64,000 nucleotides of DNA, from assembly GCF_001431205.1 (NCBI RefSeq), contig NZ_LGPC01000016.1:1-64000 (forward strand). The letters run 5' to 3'. The stretch's first letter is position 1. Every line of letters begins with the position of its first letter. The notes under the pieces were generated by a model. That model saw nothing but the letters and a program-made list of their open reading frames with translations, was not told the DNA's origin and made no database searches. Below are positions 54,015 through 63,300 of the stretch, piece after piece. Made by a program: the position numbers and the translations under genes. The DNA comes from Staphylococcus sp. NAM3COL9 (GTDB taxonomy: Bacteria > Bacillota > Bacilli > Staphylococcales > Staphylococcaceae).

Positions 54015-54884
54015 ATGAAAACTATCAAATTAAGCGATTATGACCAGATAGAACAGTTTATAATTAACGCAGATTATCGTTCAGCTTCTTATTTATACAA
54101 ATTACCACCAGCACATAAAGATATTACATCTAATATAAAACAACTCATCGAAGAACCTGGCGTCTATGCACTTATGGATGATCAAGATCAAATCATCATG
54201 TTAATGTCAGCCTTTCAATTTGAGCAAAATAAATATAAAGTTCTTGGTCCTTTCGTAAACAAATCAGTTACACCATCAATTTCAGCCTTTCAAAACTTAT
54301 TTGAAACATTAGCACAGAGTAAATCTGAGTCTACGAGTTTTAACTTTTCTTTTGAAGAAACAGAACAAAGTTATTTAGATTTTATGAAAACTATTCAATC
54401 TTCTTACAGCTTTACAGATTATTATTTAGTAGCATCACAAGATATTGGTGAAATTGAGCACGCACAAAACATCACAGAGTATCAGCCAGCTTACTATCGT
54501 TTATTTAGTAAATTGCACGAGCACACATTTAAACATGGTGTAATGACTGCCAATGAAATTGTTGAATCACTAGATGAGCATCATCGCCTATTTATGTTTA
54601 TGTCTGAGGGACTACTGAAAGGTTATCTCTATCTTCAAATATTTGAAAATAGTCATAAGGCAGAAATTAAATATTTTTCTTCGCACTCTGATTATAGACT
54701 TAAAGGTATAGCATTTGATTTACTATCACACGCCATACACATCGCGTTTACTAATCACGATATAGAAAAAGTTTTTTTCAAAATACGTAGTAAAAACACG
54801 ACACTTGTTGAACGTTTTAACGAGCTAGGCTTTAATATTAATTATGAATATAAAAAATTTAAATACGTCGCTGCTCATATTTAA
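54015..54884 (+). CDS. GNAT-like acetyltransferase-type protein
   Basis: 289-residue soluble protein. The C-terminal half holds the GNAT pattern GYLYLQIFENSHKAEIKYFSS and DYRLKGIAFDLLSHAIHIAF, followed by KNTTLVERFNELGF. The N-terminal half looks like a degenerate second domain. The ATG at 54015 follows CGGAGG at 7 nt; a longer open frame from 53814 lies antisense to topB and is not supported. The substrate is unknown. It is monocistronic and ends at a hairpin. Confidence 0.8.
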   Translation: MKTIKLSDYDQIEQFIINADYRSASYLYKLPPAHKDITSNIKQLIEEPGVYALMDDQDQIIMLMSAFQFEQNKYKVLGPFVNKSVTPSISAFQNLFETLAQSKSESTSFNFSFEETEQSYLDFMKTIQSSYSFTDYYLVASQDIGEIEHAQNITEYQPAYYRLFSKLHEHTFKHGVMTANEIVESLDEHHRLFMFMSEGLLKGYLYLQIFENSHKAEIKYFSSHSDYRLKGIAFDLLSHAIHIAFTNHDIEKVFFKIRSKNTTLVERFNELGFNINYEYKKFKYVAAHI

Positions 54885-54901
54885 TGCATCTCTATACCTT
54901 T

Positions 54902-54942
54902 ATAAGCTTAAAGTTTGTAATCCATTCAAACTTTAAGCTTAT
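54902..54942 (+). terminator. terminator after the GNAT-like gene
   Basis: Perfect stem ATAAGCTTAAAGTTTG / CAAACTTTAAGCTTAT with a 9-nt loop and a T-rich tail (TTTTAATTATT). Confidence 0.85.
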
Positions 54943-55131
54943 TTTAATTATTCTTTTTTTATGCTCAAAACAGTTAACCATCCTATTTCACAATGACACA
55001 AAATAATTTTGCGTATAATCTAATATTTTTTACTATATTAATATTTTGCTTTAAAATACCATACAAGGGCAATTTCAGATAGTTTTTGAAAGAAAAGTTT
55101 TATATAAATAGAGAGTGAGTGAATTTAAAGT

Positions 55132-55989
55132 ATGGATATATTAATTGCCCTTTTACCCGCGTTATTTTGGGGAAGCGTTGTTTTAATTAATGTGCTTGTT
55201 GGTGGTGGTCCCTATAACCAAATTAGAGGTACTACATTTGGTGCATTAATTATTGGTATCATTTTATTATTAACTGGCAATGCTGAATTTGGTGACCCCA
55301 CTATTATTATTGTCGGCTTAATTTCAGGTGCTTTTTGGGCGCTTGGTCAAGGCTACCAATTGAAATCAGTTAGTTTAATTGGGGTGTCTAAAACAATGCC
55401 TATCTCTACTGGGTTACAATTAGTAGGTACAACATTGTTTAGTGCTGTATTTTTAGGAGAATGGAGTACTGGTACTCAAGTAGTATTAGGTATACTCGCT
55501 ATGGTATTACTCGTTATTGGTATTGCTATGACGTCTATTAAAGGCAAAAATGAAGCATCAGAAAATACGAAAAACTTTGGTAAAGCAATGCCTATCTTAC
55601 TAATTTCTACTGTTGGTTACGTCGTATATGTAGTAATAGCTCAAATCTTCGGTGTAGATGGAATGAATGCCCTTTTCTTCCAATCTATAGGTATGGCGAT
55701 TGGTGGCTTAATACTATCAGCTAAACACGAAACATCAATAAAAAGTACTGCATGGAATTTAATTCCAGGTGTTATTTGGGGAATAGGTAATTTATTTATG
55801 TTCTATTCACAACCAAAAGTCGGTGTAGCAACGAGTTTTTCGTTGTCGCAACTATTAGTCATCGTATCCACACTTGGCGGCATTTTCCTGTTAAATGAGC
55901 GTAAAGACAAACGTCAAATGACTGGCATATGGGTTGGTATTGTTCTCATTGTCATTGCTGCCTTTGTACTCGGAAATATTAAAGGTTAA
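55132..55989 (+). CDS. glcU: GlcU-like glucose uptake protein
   Basis: 285-residue integral membrane protein of the DMT/GRP sugar-transporter type with ten segments. [25 protein letters not shown] and [28 protein letters not shown] are the GlcU hallmarks. It is a non-PTS glucose uptake carrier. The following gene is a glucose dehydrogenase 159 bp away, as in S. aureus and S. xylosus, supporting the function. The ribosome binding site is weak. Confidence 0.9.
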   Translation: MDILIALLPALFWGSVVLINVLVGGGPYNQIRGTTFGALIIGIILLLTGNAEFGDPTIIIVGLISGAFWALGQGYQLKSVSLIGVSKTMPISTGLQLVGTTLFSAVFLGEWSTGTQVVLGILAMVLLVIGIAMTSIKGKNEASENTKNFGKAMPILLISTVGYVVYVVIAQIFGVDGMNALFFQSIGMAIGGLILSAKHETSIKSTAWNLIPGVIWGIGNLFMFYSQPKVGVATSFSLSQLLVIVSTLGGIFLLNERKDKRQMTGIWVGIVLIVIAAFVLGNIKG

Positions 55990-56148
55990 CATTAACCTTT
56001 AATATTATTTTACAAATAGATAAACAACATTAAGTTTAAGACAAAGACAATTTTCATTAGATATTAGATGATTAATAATCATCATCTTTCATCATTTGTC
56101 TTAGACTTTTTGTTTTATACAATTACTATTAAGGAGGCGTCATACATT

Positions 56149-56940
56149 ATGTTTAAAGACTTAGAAGGTAAAGTTGTAGTTATTACAGGTGCTGGTAGCG
56201 GTATTGGAAAAGCTATAGCAGAACAGTTTGGTGAGGAAAAAGCTAATGTCGTTATAAATTATCGCTCAAAAAGCCATCTAGAAGCTGTGACTCAAACTAT
56301 TCAATTAATTGAAGATGCAGGCGGCAAGGCAATCAAGGTACAAGCTGATATATCAAAAGAAGATGATGTAGAACGCTTAATTCAATCTGCTGTAGATCAA
56401 TTTGGTACACTCGATATTTTAATTAATAACGCTGGTTTTGAAAAACCGATACCTACACACGAAATGCCTTTAAAAGAATGGCAAAAAGTCATTGATGTCA
56501 ATTTGACTGGTGCATTTATAGGTTCAAAAACAGCGGTAAATCAATTTTTAAAAGAAGATAAAAAAGGTGTGATTATCAACACCTCTAGTGTTCATGATAA
56601 AATCCCATGGCCAAACTATGTAAACTACGCAGCGAGTAAAGGCGGATTAAAATTAATGATGGAAACAATGTCGATGGAATACGCACAATATGGTATTCGT
56701 ATTAATAATATTTCTCCAGGAGCTATCGTTACTGAACACACGAAAGAAAAATTCTCTGATCCAACAACACGTGAAGAAACATTAAAAATGATTCCATCTA
56801 AGATAATTGGCGAAGCTGGTCAAGTTGCTAACGTCGCAAGATTTTTAGCATCTGACTTAGCGGATTATATCCATGGCACAACAATATATGTCGATGGCGG
56901 CATGACAAATTACCCTTCATTTATGGGCGGTAAAGGTTAA
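56149..56940 (+). CDS. gdh: glucose 1-dehydrogenase, SDR family
   Basis: 263-residue short-chain dehydrogenase that oxidises glucose to gluconolactone with NAD(P). The cofactor motif TGAGSGIG is at 13-20. The catalytic Ser lies in NTSSVHD and Tyr-Lys in YAASKGG. The ATG at 56149 follows AAGGAGG; the frame is open from 56068 but without a site. With glcU it forms a non-phosphorylating glucose route. No clear terminator was seen right after it. Confidence 0.92.
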   Translation: MFKDLEGKVVVITGAGSGIGKAIAEQFGEEKANVVINYRSKSHLEAVTQTIQLIEDAGGKAIKVQADISKEDDVERLIQSAVDQFGTLDILINNAGFEKPIPTHEMPLKEWQKVIDVNLTGAFIGSKTAVNQFLKEDKKGVIINTSSVHDKIPWPNYVNYAASKGGLKLMMETMSMEYAQYGIRINNISPGAIVTEHTKEKFSDPTTREETLKMIPSKIIGEAGQVANVARFLASDLADYIHGTTIYVDGGMTNYPSFMGGKG

Positions 56941-57078
56941 ACTAACATTTAATTTAGTGATCAGTCATTCATCATATTCATAGATTGAACTCATATGAAA
57001 ACAAACATTATCTCAGGGAAAACACCTATAAAAAAAACAAACCAAATGCTTTTATAGCACTTGATTCGTCTATGTTCT

Positions 57079-57107
57079 AAGCACTCCTGTAAATAACAGG
57101 AGTGCTT
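57079..57107. terminator. terminator hairpin between gdh and the AEC gene
   Basis: Perfect stem AAGCACTCCTGT / ACAGGAGTGCTT with a 5-nt loop. It lies 4 bp past the AEC stop and between convergent genes, so it can serve either. Confidence 0.75.
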
Positions 57108-57111
57108 TCAT

Positions 57112-58020
57112 TTATACAAATAAAGCTTGATAAATGTATAATATAATTATACTAATAACAATAGTTAAATTGGTGACCATACCGACTAGTGGTAATGTCT
57201 TATATTTAAATTGAATCGCATAAGGTATTATTGCCACACCTACTGGTAATAACCATGCAACTTGTAGTGTTGTTTTTACCATTTGGTCATCGACTGGTAA
57301 AAAGAAATATACGAGTAACCCGGCGATAATACCTAAACCGTAATGTAATAAAATGTACTTCATCGCAATTGGTAAAAATCGTTTATCTATACTAAAATTC
57401 AACATTAACCCTATCAAAATCATTGATAATGGCATATTAGCGCTTGATAATACAGAGAAGAAATCAATGACTGGGGCTGGAAAATGAATATTGAGCATAT
57501 TTAAAATGAACATGCTGATGTATGTCATTAAAGGCACTGATTTAAGAAGATTTTTCCCTAAATATTTAAAGTCAAAGCTATCACCTGCACTACTAAAATA
57601 GCTTCCTACAAAGTAAGTTACCCCAAACATAATAATGGCGCCACCAATATCCGCCATACCAAAATAAATCATTCCAGTATTTGGCCATATTGCTTCTACA
57701 AGTGGATAAGCAAATAAGCCTATATTAAGTGAAGCCATCATCATACCAGTTGTTCCTCGCACTTGATTATCATATTTCATAAAGAACCATACCATGATTA
57801 CTTTTGTTACTACACCATATAAAATCATCATTATAGGTAAGATAGAAAGTGATAAATCTAAATCCGCTTTGTTTAAATTAACTATCACGAGCGAAGGTAA
57901 TGTGACGTTTAGAACTAATGTTGCAAAGACTTGGCTGTCATTTGCCTTAAAGTAATTAATTCTTTTAAGTGCATAACCTAATACAATAAGTAAAATAATT
58001 ATGATAAATTGTTGGGTCAC
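57112..58020 (-). CDS. AEC family transporter
   Basis: 302-residue auxin-efflux-carrier-type transporter with ten segments. LVIVNLNKADLDLSLSILP in the N-half and NMPLSMILIGLMLNFSIDKRFLP, with its conserved P in the second half, fit the family. Substrates in bacteria include malate or other organic acids; none is evident. It begins with GTG at 58020 preceded by GAAGG. It is single-gene. Confidence 0.85.
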   Translation of the reverse strand: MTQQFIIIILLIVLGYALKRINYFKANDSQVFATLVLNVTLPSLVIVNLNKADLDLSLSILPIMMILYGVVTKVIMVWFFMKYDNQVRGTTGMMMASLNIGLFAYPLVEAIWPNTGMIYFGMADIGGAIIMFGVTYFVGSYFSSAGDSFDFKYLGKNLLKSVPLMTYISMFILNMLNIHFPAPVIDFFSVLSSANMPLSMILIGLMLNFSIDKRFLPIAMKYILLHYGLGIIAGLLVYFFLPVDDQMVKTTLQVAWLLPVGVAIIPYAIQFKYKTLPLVGMVTNLTIVISIIILYIYQALFV

Positions 58021-58169
58021 AATAAACCTTCTTTCATTTCATCATTTCGTTTTCATTCCATTTTCATACTTTAACATATAACTCGGTTATTTTAGAAGCT
58101 TTCAATTTCATGTTATAATTCAAACTAATATAGTGTGGTCAGTACCGCATACAAAAGGAGTGTGCAAAA

Positions 58170-58346
58170 ATGGATTTAAAAGAAAAATTAGCTGAACTAA
58201 AATATGATTATGTAAGACTACAAGGTGACCTTGAAAAAAGAGAATCCGTCAATCAACAAGTTGACCCATTATTACGACAACTTGAAGACATAGAAAAAGA
58301 AATTGCATCTGTACGTTCAGAAATTAGTCAAAAAAAACGTAAATAA
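58170..58346 (+). CDS. 58-residue coiled-coil protein, SE1780-like
   Basis: Short soluble protein, MDLKEKLAELKYDYVRLQGD and on to SEISQKKRK. Almost all of it is charged heptad-rich helix, with leucine and isoleucine at repeating intervals (L3, L7, L10, L17, L21, L34, L35, L38, I41, I45). It begins with AAAGGAG 8 nt before the ATG. It is close to a conserved short staphylococcal protein of unknown function; I recall an orthologue near fmhB in S. aureus. It may be a small structural or regulatory protein. Confidence 0.8.
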   Translation: MDLKEKLAELKYDYVRLQGDLEKRESVNQQVDPLLRQLEDIEKEIASVRSEISQKKRK

Positions 58347-58410
58347 CATCCTAGTAAATCAATTTTTTACATGCTAAGATTAAGTGCATACATAGAAAGG
58401 ATGTAATTCA

Positions 58411-58728
58411 ATGCAACTGTATCTTATCTTTTTACCAATATTATATCTTATAGTAAGCTATATCAGTATATTTAAAATGCCGACAATTATTACACGCATT
58501 TTACGTATTATTATGGCTTTACTCTTATTGTTTGTTGTAGCAATTACAACATTATCGTTCCTTGCAATAAACTGGTGGGTATTCATCATACTATTACTTA
58601 TCGTTGGTAATGTAGAAATCACAGCTTTCAAAAACGGTAAAAAAGATCCTAAAGCCGTTCAAATCTTAAATATTATTACTGTCATATTATTTGTGGTATA
58701 CGCAATTTTAACATTAGTATTATTTTAA
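58411..58728 (+). CDS. small membrane protein, unknown function
   Basis: 105-residue protein with three or four hydrophobic segments (about 2-21, 29-49, 52-68 and 84-104) and an FKNGKKDPKAVQ cytoplasmic loop. I do not recognise a family. AAAGGATG precedes the ATG. It follows the coiled-coil gene after 64 bp, possibly one unit with it, and ends at a terminator. Confidence 0.7.
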   Translation: MQLYLIFLPILYLIVSYISIFKMPTIITRILRIIMALLLLFVVAITTLSFLAINWWVFIILLLIVGNVEITAFKNGKKDPKAVQILNIITVILFVVYAILTLVLF

Positions 58729-58741
58729 TTATTTAAATATT

Positions 58742-58777
58742 GAGTATTGAAGTAGTTGCCTATTTCAATACTCTTTT
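58742..58777 (+). terminator. terminator after the small membrane protein gene
   Basis: Stem GAGTATTGAA / TTCAATACTC with an 11-nt loop, followed by TTTTT. Confidence 0.8.
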
Positions 58778-58866
58778 TGCATAGTGCATTATTTTTAGTT
58801 AACTAACAAGATAAGTTCTAAAAAATAAATGATTTATACTCCCCTTTTCTATATAACGATAAATAA

Positions 58867-58905
58867 AACCGCTTACACATGTTATAAGATTGTGTAAGCA
58901 GTTTG
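58867..58905. other. additional hairpin in the fmhB downstream spacer
   Basis: Stem AAACCGCTTACACA / TGTGTAAGCAGTTT with one mismatch and an 11-nt loop. It is between convergent genes and may be a second, backup terminator. Confidence 0.5.
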
Positions 58906-58924
58906 TCTGTCAAAGTTCATAAAA

Positions 58925-58960
58925 ACACAGTATAAATTTTAAATCAAAACTTTATACTGT
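58925..58960 (-). terminator. terminator after fmhB
   Basis: Stem CACAGTATAAA / TTTATACTGTG with a 14-nt loop; on the minus strand TTTTT follows. Confidence 0.75.
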
Positions 58961-58991
58961 GCATTTCTATGTTTAATTATTTCGTTAGATT

Positions 58992-60242
58992 TTATTTGCG
59001 TTTTAATTTACGAGATATTTTAATTTTCGTTTTAGTAAGCTTTGGTTTTACATTTTCAATTATTTGATAAAGTGGTTTGTTTAATACATAGTCAAACTCA
59101 CCTATTTTTTCGCTTAAATATGTTCCCCAAACTTTTTTGAATGTCCATAAGCCATAGTGATCAGAGTCTTTATCAGGATCGTTATCAGTACCACCAAAAT
59201 CATAAGTTGTCGCACCATGTTCCCTAGCATATTGCATCATAGCGAACTGCATATGGTGGTTTGGTAGAAAATCACGATATTCATTTGAAGAAGCACCATA
59301 TAGATAGTATGATTTGTTACCTGCGAACATTAACAATGCGCCTGACAAATACATACCTTCAGGGTGTGATAGTTCTAATTTTTCCATATCCTCAATTAAT
59401 TCTTGGGTTTTAACGATTTTATTATTTACATCGTTGATTTTATTCAGTGTTTTTTTATCTTGTTTTTTTTCAGCTAATTTAACTTTCTCTTGCTTAAGCT
59501 GTAATAAGTCTTCTCTTAAATCTTTAAGTACTGGCTTTGGCTCTAATTTAACTAAGAACAATTCTGCATCGCCATCTGGATTCATAGCATTATATATGTT
59601 TTGGAAATAACTAATATCACGCGTTAAAAAGCCGTCACGTTCACCTGTAATTTGCATTAAGTTAGCAAATATTTTTAAGCCCTCTCTATTAGAACGCTCA
59701 ACAGTCGTACCACGTTTTAAGGCTAATCTGACTTTTGAACGATTACGTCTTTCAAAACTTTGTATAAGTTCTTCATCCGACTTTTCAATTGGTGTAATCA
59801 TAGTCATTCTTGGTTGTATATAATCTTTAGATAAACCTTCTTTGAAACCTTTGTGCTTAAATCCTAGTGATTTTAGGTTTGTTAATGCGTCAGCGCCTTT
59901 ATCTACTTCAACATCTGGATCAATTTTAATAGCGTATGCTTTTTCTTCTTTTGCAATTTGCATAGCGTACTCTAAAAGCGTTTCTAATGCGAGTTTATTA
60001 CTATAATCTGTAACAAAACCTCTAGAGATATAGCATAACGTATATGGTAACTTAGGCACCTTTTTGAATAACAGTTGAGCAACGCCTATTACTTCGCCCT
60101 CTTCTCCAACTGCGATACGTTTTGAATACCATCCAGTTAGTGTTTTTGTTTCTGCCCACTGTGTTAATTGTAATAAATCACCCTGTGGATGGGATTTAAC
60201 AAATGCATCATGTGCTTGATTTGTGATATTCATCTTTTCCAT
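58992..60242 (-). CDS. fmhB: FmhB (FemX), lipid II glycyltransferase for the first bridge glycine
   Basis: 416-residue Fem-family aminoacyltransferase that attaches the first glycine of the pentaglycine bridge to the lysine of lipid II, using Gly-tRNA. It is essential in S. aureus. The N-terminal GNAT-type domain and the second domain carry YISRGFVTDYSNK, ERRNRSKVRLALKRG and the C-terminal YDFGGTDNDPDKDSDHYGLW. A coiled-coil insertion sits at about 240-285 (EDLLQLKQEKVKLAEKKQDK). It is 5 residues shorter than S. aureus FmhB (421), with the difference in the coiled coil. It is monocistronic. Confidence 0.97.
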   Translation of the reverse strand: MEKMNITNQAHDAFVKSHPQGDLLQLTQWAETKTLTGWYSKRIAVGEEGEVIGVAQLLFKKVPKLPYTLCYISRGFVTDYSNKLALETLLEYAMQIAKEEKAYAIKIDPDVEVDKGADALTNLKSLGFKHKGFKEGLSKDYIQPRMTMITPIEKSDEELIQSFERRNRSKVRLALKRGTTVERSNREGLKIFANLMQITGERDGFLTRDISYFQNIYNAMNPDGDAELFLVKLEPKPVLKDLREDLLQLKQEKVKLAEKKQDKKTLNKINDVNNKIVKTQELIEDMEKLELSHPEGMYLSGALLMFAGNKSYYLYGASSNEYRDFLPNHHMQFAMMQYAREHGATTYDFGGTDNDPDKDSDHYGLWTFKKVWGTYLSEKIGEFDYVLNKPLYQIIENVKPKLTKTKIKISRKLKRK

Positions 60243-60361
60243 ACAATTGATGTCTCCTTTACCAATTCAATACTTTGATATTATACAATGCTTCGCTCAT
60301 AATTTCACTTATAAACAATTCAATTGCTATACGATATTAAAAGAAAAAACGAGGTGTTTTC

Positions 60362-60613
60362 ATGCGTATTTTTATTATTGGATTATTAATGATTATTAAT
60401 TTAATCTTTGTAGTTCAAGCTTTTATCGAACCACTTTCAATATCATACTTAAGCTTAAGAGTTATTTTAGCGGCGTTCTCTCTTGTTATATGCGTATACT
60501 TATTATTATTGTGCACACATAAATTCGCCATGTATTTAACTATTTTAACACTTATTATTTCTTTGATACACATTTTCATTATTGCACATAGCGCGTACCT
60601 TTATATTTATTAA
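60362..60613 (+). CDS. small membrane protein, unknown function
   Basis: 83-residue hydrophobic protein with three segments (about 3-24, 30-52 and 55-78) and almost no soluble part. No family was recognised. GAGGTG precedes the ATG. It is divergent from fmhB; its stop overlaps the stop of the convergent VOC gene by 4 bp. Confidence 0.65.
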   Translation: MRIFIIGLLMIINLIFVVQAFIEPLSISYLSLRVILAAFSLVICVYLLLLCTHKFAMYLTILTLIISLIHIFIIAHSAYLYIY

Positions 60614-61371
60614 TTTGCTTCAAACTGGTAGCTTGTTCCTCGAATAATTAAAGTATAAGATGATGAAGTTTTATCATCTCGTAATGTGACTGATTTATAC
60701 CCTGAATGTTCACCATCATAAATGTGGTAAACGACATCATCATTTTTTAATTTTAATGCAGTATACGTTTTAGTTTCACTTATTTTATCCATATCAAACC
60801 AATATTCCCATTTTTTTACAGTATGCTCTCGTTCTGTGCTGTATATATTAATTGTTTTAATTGTAAATTCTTTTTGTTGCAGCGGTTCGATTTTTTCATT
60901 TCTCACTTCTTCAGCTACATCCCACTGTATAAAAAATGGTGGTTTTACTCTATAATCTGGATCTGCAATATATAGCAATTTCCAAGATGTTTTATCACCT
61001 TTCACGTTTTCCCTATGCATATCTATAGGCCCAATGACCTCTATATTTCTCGTTTCCAAATCTTTTTTCAATTGATGAATATCTTGCGTACGAAACGCTA
61101 ATGTTTTTATACCTTGACTATAATTATCTTGTACTATTTTTGAAGGGAATGATACACGTCCTTCATCTGTTTTTATTATTTTTAATAATACATCGGGTTT
61201 ATAAACGTCTAATAACTCTATATATGCATTATTTAAATAGGCTAACCTGTTATAAGTTCCCAACCTTTCATGGCGCCCACCTTGATGTAATTCAAACAAA
61301 TGCCCTGGATATTTAAAGTTATCTAATTGATGAATATAATGAATCATATGATCTAATTTTAAAGATTGCAT
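60610..61371 (-). CDS. VOC (glyoxalase-like) family protein
   Basis: 253-residue protein with an N-terminal glyoxalase-like domain. LDHMIHYIHQLDN at the start holds the likely metal-binding His, and GLYNR-like GTYNRLAYLNNAYIELLDVY follows. A second, more diverged half contains IKTINIYSTEREHTVKKW. It resembles the S. aureus SA2059-type glyoxalase-like protein. The substrate is unknown. It starts at an ATG after GGGAGA. Confidence 0.82.
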   Translation of the reverse strand: MQSLKLDHMIHYIHQLDNFKYPGHLFELHQGGRHERLGTYNRLAYLNNAYIELLDVYKPDVLLKIIKTDEGRVSFPSKIVQDNYSQGIKTLAFRTQDIHQLKKDLETRNIEVIGPIDMHRENVKGDKTSWKLLYIADPDYRVKPPFFIQWDVAEEVRNEKIEPLQQKEFTIKTINIYSTEREHTVKKWEYWFDMDKISETKTYTALKLKNDDVVYHIYDGEHSGYKSVTLRDDKTSSSYTLIIRGTSYQFEAN

Positions 61372-61508
61372 TACGTATCTCCCTTATTTTAGCTTTGACT
61401 ATATCTTAACAAATTGTATACCTCTTTACTTGTCTTAACTAACGCTACGGAATAATTTACTTAGCTCCATAACATTTTCTTTAAACAGTATTTTTTACAT
61501 CACCACTA

Positions 61509-61571
61509 TTGATTTTTTAATTAAAAAGGAATAAAATAAGTATGTTGCAAATTAAGTTAGCAAAGCTAACT
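61509..61571 (+). promoter_or_regulatory. marR-MFS promoter with a dyad operator
   Basis: TTGATT at 61509-61514, a 17-bp spacer and TAAAAT at 61532-61537. Downstream, a perfect dyad AGTTAGC-AAA-GCTAACT (61555-61571) lies between the start of transcription and the ribosome binding site, a position typical of MarR-type autoregulation. Confidence 0.65.
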
Positions 61572-61587
61572 ATTTAAGGAGACTATT

Positions 61588-62022
61588 ATGGAAAATAATC
61601 TTATATTTAATACCCTTACTGCGATTTATAGACCTTACACCAAATTGTTTCAACCTATATTTGAAGAATTTGATCTTTATCCTGCTCAATGGTTGGTATT
61701 TAAAGATATAGCTTACAATGCGCCTACTACTTTAGTACAAATATCAAAACGCCGTGCAATTGAGAAACCAACGACACGTAAGATTTTAAAAGTACTTTCT
61801 GAAAAATCATTACTTTCAATTGAACCTGGAATTGATAAAAGAGAGAAGTTGTTAACTTTCTCAAAAGAAGGTCAGTTATTGTATGACAACATCAGTGCTC
61901 GAGTTGATAAGGTACAAGATCAGATTATTGAAGATACAGGCTTATCTGAAGACGACCTTAAACAGGCAATTAAGACCATTCAATCAGTACATGAAGCTAT
62001 AACAAAAATGGAGGAAGCGTAA
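61588..62022 (+). CDS. MarR-family transcriptional regulator
   Basis: 144-residue winged-helix regulator. LYPAQWLVFKDIAYNAPTTLVQIS and EKPTTRKILKVLSEKSLL are the DNA-binding helices, and GIDKREKLLTFSKEGQLLYD is the wing. It likely represses its own gene and the downstream exporter through the dyad upstream. The start follows AAGGAGA. It ends one base before the MFS gene. Confidence 0.9.
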   Translation: MENNLIFNTLTAIYRPYTKLFQPIFEEFDLYPAQWLVFKDIAYNAPTTLVQISKRRAIEKPTTRKILKVLSEKSLLSIEPGIDKREKLLTFSKEGQLLYDNISARVDKVQDQIIEDTGLSEDDLKQAIKTIQSVHEAITKMEEA

Positions 62023-62023
62023 T

Positions 62024-63235
62024 ATGAACCAAGCAATACCCACAAAATCACCCATATGGACAAAAAGTTTTAATATAAACTTTATAACTAATTTTTTAAT
62101 ATACTTGTGTATGTACTTACTTATAGTAATTATTGCCAGTTATTCTAAATCTGAATATAATGTTTCAGATAGCACAGCTGGCTTAGTAACAGGACTCTTT
62201 ATCATTGGTTCCTTAATTGGACGTTTTGTAACTGGTAAATATGTAAATAAAATCGGTCCTAAACGTATATTATTAATTGGATTAGCATTTTTACTTATTA
62301 CCCAATTATTATATTTTATAGAAGGCTCTTTAGCATTACTCATGTTTACTAGATTAATCAACGGTATTGCTACAGGAATTACTACAACGGCAACAGGTAC
62401 CATCGCTGCTTATGTCACGCCTAATGATAGAAAAAGTGAAGGTATTAGTTTATTTTCTTTAAGTCTTGTCATGGGAGCAGCTATTGGCCCTTTCCTTGGT
62501 TTACTATTAATTAATACTTTTCCAATTAATATATTATTTTTAATTTGTCTCATTTGTGGTGTAGTAAGCTTATTAATTTCTTTCTTTGTAAATCTACAAT
62601 TTAAGCTCGATACAACTAATACAACTACTCAAAAAACAACGAGTAAAAAATTCAACATCAATAATTACATTGCAAAAGAAGCTATACCTGTTGCCATAAT
62701 TATGTTGATTTCAGGTTTAACTTATTCTTCAATACTTACATTCTTGCAATTCTTTGCTCAAGAGATAAATTTAGTAACGATTTCTAGTTACTTCTTCATA
62801 TTCTATGCCATTGCATCACTGATTACTCGACCAATTGCAGGTCGTCTCATGGATCAAAAAAATGAGAATGTTATCGCATATCCTGCTTTTGTATTCTTAA
62901 TCCTTACATTCATTACTTTAAGTATTACAAATAATGGCTGGTTACTCATTCTTGCGGGCTTGTTCTTAGGTGCAGGTTATGGGAATATTTCATCCTGTAT
63001 GCAAGCTATTGCCATTAAAGTATCGCCCCCTGCTAAATATGGCATTGCAACTTCTACCTATTTTATCGGACTAGATTTAGGGGTTGGATTCGGACCTTAT
63101 GTTTTAGGGTTCATGACATCCTCTGTATCTTATGCACAGCTATATGCTATTATGGCCATCATCGTGCTAATAGCAGCTATTATTTATTTCTTTTTACATG
63201 GCAGAAAAGTTAAACAACTTAACTCATTTCAATAA
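62024..63235 (+). CDS. MFS transporter in a marR operon
   Basis: 403-residue major facilitator with 12 segments. GRFVTGKYVNKIGPKRI is the TM2-3 loop. The Gly-rich motif C-like region is TGTIAAYVTP / GAAIGPFLGLLL. It starts 1 bp after marR, so translation is coupled. A small-molecule exporter regulated by its partner is likely; the substrate is unknown. It ends at a palindromic repeat. Confidence 0.88.
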   Translation: MNQAIPTKSPIWTKSFNINFITNFLIYLCMYLLIVIIASYSKSEYNVSDSTAGLVTGLFIIGSLIGRFVTGKYVNKIGPKRILLIGLAFLLITQLLYFIEGSLALLMFTRLINGIATGITTTATGTIAAYVTPNDRKSEGISLFSLSLVMGAAIGPFLGLLLINTFPINILFLICLICGVVSLLISFFVNLQFKLDTTNTTTQKTTSKKFNINNYIAKEAIPVAIIMLISGLTYSSILTFLQFFAQEINLVTISSYFFIFYAIASLITRPIAGRLMDQKNENVIAYPAFVFLILTFITLSITNNGWLLILAGLFLGAGYGNISSCMQAIAIKVSPPAKYGIATSTYFIGLDLGVGFGPYVLGFMTSSVSYAQLYAIMAIIVLIAAIIYFFLHGRKVKQLNSFQ

Positions 63236-63288
63236 AAAGAGAGCGGGAAGAAATCAAATTTTGATTTCGTAGTCCCGCTCTCTTTTTT
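63234..63288 (+). terminator. palindromic repeat acting as terminator after the MFS gene
   Basis: Stem AAAAAGAGAGCGGGA / TCCCGCTCTCTTTTTT with an inner GAAATCAAA/TTTGATTTC pair. It belongs to the same family as 5659-5705 and ends the MFS transcript while also separating it from sarV. Confidence 0.85.
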
Positions 63289-63300
63289 ATGTATGCTTTA

